From Streptomyces sp. NBC_01016 (GTDB lineage: Bacteria; Actinomycetota; Actinomycetes; Streptomycetales; Streptomycetaceae), in NCBI RefSeq assembly GCF_026341035.1, contig NZ_JAPEOQ010000002.1:3162001-3226000 (forward strand): 64,000 bases of DNA, given 5' to 3'. The notes beneath the pieces were generated by a model. The model was not told where the DNA came from. It saw nothing but the letters and a program-made list of their open reading frames with translations, and did not search any database. A program made the position numbers and the translations under genes. The number at the start of each line of letters is the position of its first letter. The first letter of the stretch is position 1. Below are positions 39,735 to 46,513 of the stretch, one piece after another.

Positions 39735-39801
39735 TGAGGAAGCCGCAGACCCCTGGATGAGGAAGCCGCAGACCCTTGGATGAGTGAGCCCCGGACTCCT
39801 A
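39733..39801. repeat. 23-bp tandem repeats after the amidase stop
   Basis: GATGAGGAAGCCGCAGACCC begins units at 39733, 39756 and (diverged) 39779. The first unit overlaps the amidase stop codon. The array fills the space up to the tetR operator at 39803. Confidence 0.85.
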
Positions 39802-39802
39802 G

Positions 39803-39822
39803 ACGCAATGTTTTCGCTTTAG
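39803..39822. promoter_or_regulatory. TetR operator in its own promoter
   Basis: ACGCAATGTTTTCGCTTTAG matches 38093-38112 at 16 of 20 positions. It abuts and overlaps a -10-like TAGCAT (39820-39825), so binding would block transcription of the tetR gene. Transcription would start near the ATG at 39833, implying a leaderless mRNA. Confidence 0.65.
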
Positions 39823-39832
39823 CATGGGTCCC

Positions 39833-40393
39833 ATGAGCAGGCAGATGGCACGTCCCGGTGGGCGCAGCGCCCGGGTCCAGGCGGCGGTGCACGAGGCCGT
39901 CCGCGAACTCGCCGCCGAGGTGGGCCGGGACGCGGTGACGGTGCCGATGGTCGCCCAGCGTGCGGGCGTGACACCGTCGACGATCTACCGGCGCTGGGGC
40001 GACCTTCAGGCGCTGCTGTCCGACGTGGCGGTCGAACGCCTGCGGCCCGAGACGGAGCCGAAGGACCACGGCACCCTCGACTCCGACCTGACCGTATGGG
40101 CCGAGCAGTTCCTCGACGAGATGGCCTCGCCCGCCGGACGCGCCTACATTCGCGACGCCCTGCTCGGCGACCCGGACGGCAGCAACGCCGGCCAGTGCTC
40201 CGCCTACGCCGCCGAACAGATCGACGTCGTCCTCGCCCGCGCGAAGGGGCGCGGGGAGACGACACCCGATGTCGAGACGGTCATGGATCGCGTCGTCGCG
40301 CCCCTCATGTACCGGATCCTCTTCCGCCCGGACGGAATCGACGCCGCGTACGCCCGCCGCCTCGTGGCCGAGGTACTCGGCGGGATCGGCTGA
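39833..40393 (+). CDS. TetR-family regulator of the amidase/MBL genes
   Basis: A 186-residue TetR protein with HTH VTVPMVAQRAGVTPSTIYRRWGDLQALLSDVAVERL and the helical ligand domain ending in a TetR_C-type region (APLMYRILFRPDGIDAAYARRLVAEVL). Start placed at 39833; an ATG at 39824 lies inside the -10 region. Shared operator sequences at its own promoter and at the MBL-atzG promoters show what it controls. Confidence 0.82.
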   Translation: MSRQMARPGGRSARVQAAVHEAVRELAAEVGRDAVTVPMVAQRAGVTPSTIYRRWGDLQALLSDVAVERLRPETEPKDHGTLDSDLTVWAEQFLDEMASPAGRAYIRDALLGDPDGSNAGQCSAYAAEQIDVVLARAKGRGETTPDVETVMDRVVAPLMYRILFRPDGIDAAYARRLVAEVLGGIG

Positions 40394-40429
40394 CATTGGG
40401 GCGCGGGCACCCCGCCGACGCCGTCCCCT

Positions 40430-41188
40430 TCAGCTGAGCTTCGGCGCCCGCACCGTCCGACCCACCTCCGCCCGCAGCTTCACGAACTCCGGCAGGCCCC
40501 GTGTCGCGATCTGGTCGCGTTCCACGGGGAGTTGGACCCGCAGGTCGAGGGCGACGCCGGAGTCCGGGGCGGGCGAGAGGGCGACCACGCGGTCGCCGAC
40601 GTAGACACTCTCGTCGATGTCGTGCGTGACGAACACGATCGTGGCGCCGTCCGTGCGGTGGACGTCGAGCAGCAGGTCCTCCAGGTCCTCGCGGGTCTGC
40701 GCGTCGAGGGAGCCGAAGGGCTCGTCCATGAGGAGCAGCGACGGGCGGACCACCAGCGCGCGGGCGATCGCGACCCGTTGCTGCATGCCGCCGGAGAGCT
40801 GCCAGGGGTGGCGGCGGGCCGAGGATTCGAGGCCGACACGTGCCAGGATGCGGTCGGCCGCGGCCCGCCGTTCGGTGCGGCGCAGGCCCTGGCGGCGCAG
40901 CGGCAGCGCCACGTTGTCGCGGACCGTGAGCCAGGGCAGCAGGGAGCGGCCGTAGTCCTGGAACACGACCGCGAGGCGGTCGGGCACCCCGGCGACCGGT
41001 GTGCCGTCGACGGTGATCGTGCCCTCCTGTACGGGGAGCAGCCCCGCGATCGTGCGCAGCAGCGTCGACTTGCCGCAGCCCGACGGGCCCACGACACACA
41101 GGAGTTGACCGTCCGGCACGGTCAGGGACACATCGTGCAGGACGCGGTGGGAGCCGTAGGACTGGCTGATGGCGGTGAGGCGGAGCAT
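40430..41188 (-). CDS. ABC transporter ATPase, nitrate/sulfonate/taurine type
   Basis: A 252-residue ABC ATPase with Walker A GPSGCGKST (34-42), Q-loop VFQDYGRSLLPWLTV, signature LSGGMQQR, Walker B LLLMDEP and FVTHDIDE. It is the last gene of a five-gene unit after the decarboxylase, 9 bases from its stop. Together with two permeases and a lipoprotein it forms a complete importer. Confidence 0.9.
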   Translation of the reverse strand: MLRLTAISQSYGSHRVLHDVSLTVPDGQLLCVVGPSGCGKSTLLRTIAGLLPVQEGTITVDGTPVAGVPDRLAVVFQDYGRSLLPWLTVRDNVALPLRRQGLRRTERRAAADRILARVGLESSARRHPWQLSGGMQQRVAIARALVVRPSLLLMDEPFGSLDAQTREDLEDLLLDVHRTDGATIVFVTHDIDESVYVGDRVVALSPAPDSGVALDLRVQLPVERDQIATRGLPEFVKLRAEVGRTVRAPKLS

Positions 41189-41197
41189 GCCGGGCCC

Positions 41198-42844
41198 TCA
41201 CCGGGCCCATGGTTCGTAGAGCGTGCCCTCGGTGCCGGCGACCTTGAGGTGCAGCAGGTGGGGGCCGTCCTCGTCGCCGAGGTGTGTCACCGCGCGGTCG
41301 AGGGCCTTGCCGAGGTCCTCCGGACGGTCCGCGTAGTGGGCCGCGCAGCCGAACGAGGCGGCGAGCGCCGCGAATTCGATGCCGCCGATGTCCGTCCCGG
41401 GTGCGGGATCGATGCCGATCCGGCGGCCGAGCGCGCGCACCGCTCCGTAGCCGCCGTTGTCGAGGACGATGAACGAGACCGGTGCCCGGTGTTTGGCCGC
41501 CGTCCACAGCGCCTGTACCGAGTACATCGCCGAACCGTCGCCCAGTACGCACACCACGCGCCGGTGGTCCGCGAGCGCCCGGCCGACGGCCAGCGGCAAC
41601 CCCCAGCCGAGGGCTCCGCTGCCCGTGGTGAGAAAGCCGCCGGAGCGGTCGACCGGGACGCGGGCGTGGAGTGCGTCGCGATGACTGGGGGCCTCCTCGA
41701 CGAGCACGCGGTCGCGGGGCAGGCGCCGGTACAGCTCGTCGAGGACCAGTTCGGGTGTGAGGTGGCTGCTGTCCGCGACGCTCACCGGGTGCGGACGGAC
41801 GCGCGGCGGAGGCGGCTCGCGGTCCGACTCGCCCACGAGCGCCGCGAGTTGGGTCAGTGCCGGGCGCAGGGTCGTGACCAGGCTCGTGCCCGTAGGAAGC
41901 CATGTCGCCTGGGCCGGGTCGCAGTCCAGGTGGAAGAGTTCGGTGCCGGGCGCGAGCGGTGGGCTGTCGTCCACCACGTGGTACGTGAACACCGGCGTCC
42001 CGAGCGCCACCACCACGTCGTACGGTGCGAGGCGCGCGGCCAACTGGCCTGCCACCGGCGGCAGGAAGCCCTGGAAGAGTGGATGCGACTCGGGGAATCC
42101 GGAGCGGCCGGACAGCGGGCTGATCCAGACGCCCGCCCGGATCCGCTCCGCCAGCGCGAGTGCTTCGGGCAGCGCCGCCTCGTCGTCCACTCCCGGGCCG
42201 ATGACCAGCGCGGGGCGGGCGCAGCTGTCGAGGCGGGCGGCGAGCGCGGCGAGCGCGTCGGGGCTCGCCGTGAAGTCCGTGTGCACCGCCCGGGGTTCGA
42301 CCGGCTGAGCCGCCGCCCGGTCCCAGTCGTCCTCCGGCACGGACACGAACACCGGACCGCGCGGATGGGTCATCGCCACGCGGTGGGCCTCCGCGAGGAC
42401 GGCCGGGACGTCCTCGGCGCGCTCGGGCTGGCGGGAGAACTTTACGTAGGGGCGCGGGAATTGGGCCGGTTCGTCGACCCCGAGGAAGGGTCGAAGCTGG
42501 ATCAGCGAGCGCGCCTGCTGCCCGGCGACGATCACCAGTGGCACCCGGTCGCGGTAGGCGTTGAAGACGGCGCCGAGCGCGTTCCCGACGCCGCCCGCCG
42601 AGTGCAGACTGACGAACGCGGCGCGTCCCGTGCCCAGGCTGTGCCCCGCCGCCATGCCCACGGCCGTGGACTCCTGTAGGCCCAGGACGTAGCGGAAGTC
42701 GTCGGGCCAGTCGCGGAACATGCGCAGCTCCGTGGAGCCCGGGTTGCCGAAGACCGTGGTCATGCCGGTGGCGCGCAGCAGCCCGACGACCGCGTCCAGC
42801 ACCGTGGTTGGCGTTCCGTGGGTGGCCTCGTCCGTCGTCGTCAT
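41198..42844 (-). CDS. mdlC: Benzoylformate decarboxylase-like ThDP enzyme
   Basis: A 548-residue ThDP enzyme that aligns throughout with Pseudomonas benzoylformate decarboxylase (528). It keeps all catalytic residues at matching places: Ser37 (NPGSTEL; S26), Glu58 (LGLQES; E47), His81 (SLHSAGG; H70) and His289 (PVFTYHV; H281), plus the ThDP/Mg motif GDGSAMY...NGGYGA. It would decarboxylate benzoylformate or another 2-keto acid to the aldehyde. It sits inside an ABC importer operon (ATGA overlap with the permease), suggesting that the imported compound is, or becomes, an aryl keto acid. No mandelate genes are in the window. Confidence 0.8.
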   Translation of the reverse strand: MTTTDEATHGTPTTVLDAVVGLLRATGMTTVFGNPGSTELRMFRDWPDDFRYVLGLQESTAVGMAAGHSLGTGRAAFVSLHSAGGVGNALGAVFNAYRDRVPLVIVAGQQARSLIQLRPFLGVDEPAQFPRPYVKFSRQPERAEDVPAVLAEAHRVAMTHPRGPVFVSVPEDDWDRAAAQPVEPRAVHTDFTASPDALAALAARLDSCARPALVIGPGVDDEAALPEALALAERIRAGVWISPLSGRSGFPESHPLFQGFLPPVAGQLAARLAPYDVVVALGTPVFTYHVVDDSPPLAPGTELFHLDCDPAQATWLPTGTSLVTTLRPALTQLAALVGESDREPPPPRVRPHPVSVADSSHLTPELVLDELYRRLPRDRVLVEEAPSHRDALHARVPVDRSGGFLTTGSGALGWGLPLAVGRALADHRRVVCVLGDGSAMYSVQALWTAAKHRAPVSFIVLDNGGYGAVRALGRRIGIDPAPGTDIGGIEFAALAASFGCAAHYADRPEDLGKALDRAVTHLGDEDGPHLLHLKVAGTEGTLYEPWAR

Positions 42845-43665
42845 GCCGTCCTCTCCGTGCCGAGCACGCGTTTCTCGATGGCCAGCAGGCCGGTGTTGAG
42901 CAGATAGCCGAGGACGCCGAGCAGCGCCAGGGCCGCCCACACGGTGAGCAGGTCCGAGCGCGACTGGGCGTCGGTGAGGATGAAGCCGATACCGTTCTCG
43001 GTGCCCGGCAGCAGCTCGGAGAAGACCATGAGGATCAGGGCGAGGGACAGGCTGAGCCGCAGTCCGGCGAAGATCCGGGGCAGCGCGGACGGCACGATGA
43101 CGTACCAGAGCCGCTCGGCCGTCGTGAGCCGCAGCGCGGCGGCGACCTCGAGGCGCAGCGGATCGGTGTTGCGGGCGCCCTCCGCGGTGTTCACGAGCAC
43201 CGGCCAGACGGCGCTGAACACGATCGACGTGATCTGCATCGGCGTACCGAAGTCGAGGACCACGACGAAGACCGGGACCAGCGCGGGCGGCGGCACGGCC
43301 CGCGCGAACTGCAGCACCGGATCGCACAGGGCGTACACCCGCCGGGAGCGGCCGATCGCCACCCCGAGCACGACCCCGGCCACGGCCGCGAGCAGGAAAC
43401 CGGCCGCCATCCGGCCGAGGCTCGGGCCGATGGTGTCGAACGCGGCGTCGGTCAGGAACACATGGCGGACCGGTCCGGAGAACCACAGCTCGTACGCGTG
43501 GTGCGCGATGCGCGACGGGGGCGGGAAGAAGACACTGCCGTGCGCGCGGGCCGCCACCTCCCAGAGCGCGACGGCGAGCACCAGGACGGGCCAGCGCAAC
43601 AAGGTCCCGGTCCGGACAACTGATCCACCTGATCGGCGAGTTGGCGCCTGCACCGTCCCCGTCAC
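42841..43665 (-). CDS. ABC transporter permease B, taurine/nitrate type
   Basis: A 274-residue permease of the SsuC/TauC class: about six helices, EAA loop EVAAALRLTTAERLWYVIVPSALPRIFAG. It starts at GTG overlapping the stop of permease A (GTGA) and ends in an ATGA overlap with the decarboxylase gene. Two different permeases in one operon imply a heterodimeric membrane channel, unusual for this class, which is mostly homodimeric. Confidence 0.85.
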   Translation of the reverse strand: MTGTVQAPTRRSGGSVVRTGTLLRWPVLVLAVALWEVAARAHGSVFFPPPSRIAHHAYELWFSGPVRHVFLTDAAFDTIGPSLGRMAAGFLLAAVAGVVLGVAIGRSRRVYALCDPVLQFARAVPPPALVPVFVVVLDFGTPMQITSIVFSAVWPVLVNTAEGARNTDPLRLEVAAALRLTTAERLWYVIVPSALPRIFAGLRLSLSLALILMVFSELLPGTENGIGFILTDAQSRSDLLTVWAALALLGVLGYLLNTGLLAIEKRVLGTERTA

Positions 43666-44447
43666 GCGCGCACCGCCCGCCGTTCGGGCGTCCACGGGAA
43701 CAACCGCCGCTCGCCCCACACCAGTACGCCATTGATCAGCAGGCCGAGCACGCCCGCCCACACCACGCCCGCGAGCACGTCGCGGTTGCCGTCCGTGGCC
43801 TGTTGGGCCTGCGCGATGAAGATGCCGAGGCCCTCGCCGAACCCGGACAGCAACTCCGTGGCGACGGCCACGACGAGCGCGACGGCCGCCGAGATGCGGA
43901 TGCCGGCGGCGATGAACGGCGCCGCGCCGACCAGTTCGACGCGCAGCAGCACCGCGCCCCGGCCGAAGCCGAAGGCGCGCAGCGTGTCCTTGGCCAGCGG
44001 CTCGCTCTCCCCGAGGCCGTACATCGTGTTGAACAGGATCGGCCACACCGAGGCGTACGTGACGAGCGCGACCTCCGTCTCCGTGCCGGAGCCGAGCAGC
44101 AGTGACACCAGCGGGATCAGCGCGACGGACGGCAGCGGCCGCAGGAACTCCACGATCGCGCGCACCGCGGCGTCGACCACCGGCACGCTCCCGAGCAGAA
44201 GCCCCGCCGGCACGGCGATCGCACACGCGAGCGCGAGCCCGAGCACCCAGGCGCGCAGCGTGGCGGCGACCCCGTCGAGGAACACCGAGTCGCCCGCCAG
44301 CTCAACGGAGCGGGCCAGGATGTCGGACGCGGGCGGCAGATACTCGCGCCGCACGATCCCGGCGCGCGACACCGCCTCGCAGACGCCGAAGGCCAGCAGC
44401 ACGCCGAGGATGCCGAGCCCGGCGTCCCGGCGGCCGCGCCCGTTCAC
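43662..44447 (-). CDS. ABC transporter permease A, taurine/nitrate type
   Basis: A 261-residue permease related to permease B but distinct (EAA-type loop AKDTLRAFGFGRGAVLLRVELVGAAPFIAAG; FLRPLPSVALIPLVSLLLG). GTG start overlaps the binding-protein stop (GTGA). With permease B it probably forms the transmembrane pair. Confidence 0.85.
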   Translation of the reverse strand: MNGRGRRDAGLGILGVLLAFGVCEAVSRAGIVRREYLPPASDILARSVELAGDSVFLDGVAATLRAWVLGLALACAIAVPAGLLLGSVPVVDAAVRAIVEFLRPLPSVALIPLVSLLLGSGTETEVALVTYASVWPILFNTMYGLGESEPLAKDTLRAFGFGRGAVLLRVELVGAAPFIAAGIRISAAVALVVAVATELLSGFGEGLGIFIAQAQQATDGNRDVLAGVVWAGVLGLLINGVLVWGERRLFPWTPERRAVRA

Positions 44448-45421
44448 TTGACGACGAGCGTTGACGGGTCGACGGCCTTCTTCAACAGCCCCTGTTTCCG
44501 CATGAGTTCGGTGAGTCGGCGGAGCTGATCCGCATCGGTCTTCGACGGATACGCGGGCAGCCCCATCGACTTGGCCTGCGCGGCCTTGACCTTGCTGTAC
44601 GTGGGCACCACCTTGCGGACGGCGGAGGGATCCTCGTCGGCGATCTTCGAGGCGGCCTCGATGGCGCGCTTGAACTTGGCGGCGGTGTCCGGGTTCTGCT
44701 TCGCGTACCGGGCGGTGGTGACGTATCCGCTGATGGGAAGCGACTCGACGGGGCTCGCGGCGCCGTCGATGAGGACCTTGGCCTTGAGGTCGCTCTGGAT
44801 CGCGCTGTCGAAGGGCTCGACGACATGCACCGCGTCGACCTGGCCCTTCTCCAGGGCGGCGCCCATCTGCGGGAACGCGATCTGCCGGTACGCCGGCTTC
44901 CCGGCGCCCTGCTTCTCCAGGATCGCGTCGAGCGTCAGCGTCTGGATGTTGTTGAGGATATTGACGGCGACCTTCTTGCCCTTGAGGTCGTCCGCGTTCT
45001 TGATGGGGGAGTCCTTCGGCACCAGGACATCCATCATGTGCGGCGCCGTCCGCACGCCCTCCGCGAGGATGCGCACGTCGAGCGTGCCCTTCTCCTGGGC
45101 CTGCAGGAAGGTCACGTAGTTCGCGCTCGCGATCACGTCGACCTGCCCCTTGGACAGTGCCGGCAGTGCCTGGATGCTCTGCTGAACGGGCTGGATGCGG
45201 ACATCCAGCCCCTCCTTCTTGAACAACCCTCGGTCGCGGGCGATGTACAGCGCGGCCGAGTCCGTCAACGGCAGGGCGGCGACGGTGACTTGGGAGTCCT
45301 GGCCGCCGCCGGAATCGTCCGAACCGCTGTCCCCGCACGCCGTCATCAGTAAGGCAAGTGTGGTGACGGCCGCCGCCGCACCACCCGTTCGCGTCTGCAC
45401 CTGACGTAACGTCACAATCAT
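44444..45421 (-). CDS. ABC transporter substrate-binding lipoprotein, NMT1/TauA type
   Basis: A 325-residue binding protein with lipobox LLMTAC and a Gly/Ser/Asp linker, followed by an NMT1/SsuA-like body (VTVAALPLTDSAALYIARDRGLFKKEGLDVRIQPVQQS). Such proteins bind thiamine precursors, taurine, sulfonates, nitrate, riboflavin or aromatic acids. The decarboxylase in the same operon favours an aromatic or keto-acid ligand. Ribosome site weak. A palindrome covers codons 3-7. Confidence 0.82.
   Translation of the reverse strand: MIVTLRQVQTRTGGAAAAVTTLALLMTACGDSGSDDSGGGQDSQVTVAALPLTDSAALYIARDRGLFKKEGLDVRIQPVQQSIQALPALSKGQVDVIASANYVTFLQAQEKGTLDVRILAEGVRTAPHMMDVLVPKDSPIKNADDLKGKKVAVNILNNIQTLTLDAILEKQGAGKPAYRQIAFPQMGAALEKGQVDAVHVVEPFDSAIQSDLKAKVLIDGAASPVESLPISGYVTTARYAKQNPDTAAKFKRAIEAASKIADEDPSAVRKVVPTYSKVKAAQAKSMGLPAYPSKTDADQLRRLTELMRKQGLLKKAVDPSTLVVK
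45403..45415. promoter_or_regulatory. Palindrome TGACGTAACGTCA at the operon start
   Basis: A perfect 13-base palindrome around one central base lies within the first codons of the binding-protein gene, 6-18 bases after its ATG. Position next to the start would suit a repressor site. No regulator gene adjoins this operon, so the binding protein is unknown. Confidence 0.3.
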
Positions 45422-45476
45422 TGCTTATCAGGTGATTGACGGTGATCGCCACAGGGCCTCTGCCGCCGTCACCGGA

Positions 45477-45977
45477 TCATTGCTGGTCGCGGCGGAGCAG
45501 CAGATTCATGGCGGTGAGGGTCAGTACGGTCTCGCCGTGCTGGTCGAGGACCTCGACGTCGGTGTGGACGAGGCCCCGGTCGGGCTTGCTGCGTGAGGGG
45601 CGGGCCGAGCGGACCGTGGTACGGATCGAGAGGCTGTCACCGGGGCGGACCGGGCGCGGCCAGCGCAGTTCGTCGATGCCGGGGGAGGCCAGGCTCGCGA
45701 CCTTGCTGACGTAGTGGTCGGCGTACAGGCGCATCATCACCGAGGCGGTGTGCCAGCCGCTCGCGATGAGCCCGCCGAAGGGGCCGGTGGCGGCGGCCTC
45801 GGGATCGGTGTGGATGTCCTGCGTGTCGAACTCCCCGGCGAAGCGGAGGATGGCCTGCTCGGTGACGGTGATGCTGCCGTAGGTGTACGTCGATCCGGGG
45901 ACGTAGTCCTCGAAGTACCGCTTCTCGATGGGGGTGTTGAAGTCGGGGCCGATGGCGTGCGTCGATGGGGTGGTCAT
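45477..45977 (-). CDS. MaoC-family (R)-hydratase-like protein
   Basis: A 166-residue hot-dog-fold protein with the MaoC hydratase motif FAGEFDTQDIHTDPEAAATGPFGGLIASGWHTASVMMR, including the Asp/His pair of (R)-specific enoyl-CoA hydratases. Start at 45977. It ends 55 bases before the ABC-decarboxylase operon on the same strand, so it may be the first gene of that unit. A CoA-thioester hydratase could serve in aromatic side-chain or fatty acid breakdown. Confidence 0.78.
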   Translation of the reverse strand: MTTPSTHAIGPDFNTPIEKRYFEDYVPGSTYTYGSITVTEQAILRFAGEFDTQDIHTDPEAAATGPFGGLIASGWHTASVMMRLYADHYVSKVASLASPGIDELRWPRPVRPGDSLSIRTTVRSARPSRSKPDRGLVHTDVEVLDQHGETVLTLTAMNLLLRRDQQ

Positions 45978-46075
45978 CGATCGCACGTTAGTCGACGGGC
46001 GCGGCGGCCACGCGGCGGACCCGTCGGCGCCGTGCACGTCGGGGTGCACGGCGGGGTGCACGTCGTGCGGACCGG

Positions 46076-46504
46076 TTACGCGTTGCCTTCGCCGCCGAAG
46101 CGTTGGCGGAACTCCTCGGCGAGGGTGCCACCGGCCGCCGCCACCAGCTGCCCGACGACCGGGTGGATGACGAGGCTGGTGACGGCGCCCGCGAGCGCGG
46201 GGAGGTGGCGGGAGAACCAGCGGCGTACGTACTCCATGGTGGAGAGGTCGGGTTCCGGCGCGGTCGCGGACTCCTCCAGCTCGTCGAGGAGTTCACCGGC
46301 GCGGTCCGGGGCGTCGGCCGGAAGCAATGCGCGGACGCGGGTGAACTCGGCGCGCAGCTCGGCCAGTTGCTGCTCGGTCACGGCGGTCGGCGCGCCGGGC
46401 CCCTCCACCCGGGAGACGGTGTTGTCGCGGCCGACGACGACCTGGCCGGAGACACCGCCTTCGGTCCGGATCTCGTAGTGGTCGCCGCCTGGTGTGTTGG
46501 GCAT
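46076..46504 (-). CDS. Small partner of the STAND-like NTPase, shared N-terminal motif
   Basis: A 142-residue protein with no signal peptide. Residues 16-30 read GGVSGQVVVGRDNTV, 11 of 15 identical to the N-terminus of the NTPase encoded 9 bases upstream. The middle (residues 42-85) is charged and probably coiled coil; residues 95-125 (LPALAGAVTSLVIHPVVGQLVAAAGG) are hydrophobic and could enter the membrane. GAGGAG lies 5 bases before the ATG. I know no function. The shared motif suggests both chains assemble through it. Confidence 0.65.
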   Translation of the reverse strand: MPNTPGGDHYEIRTEGGVSGQVVVGRDNTVSRVEGPGAPTAVTEQQLAELRAEFTRVRALLPADAPDRAGELLDELEESATAPEPDLSTMEYVRRWFSRHLPALAGAVTSLVIHPVVGQLVAAAGGTLAEEFRQRFGGEGNA

Positions 46505-46513
46505 GAGGTCTCC

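Noticed and set aside
41198..43732. An 844-codon frame that would fuse extra sequence to the benzoylformate decarboxylase
   Set aside because: The part above 42844 overlaps the permease gene in another frame and is low complexity; the ATG at 42844 gives the normal family length and an ATGA overlap.
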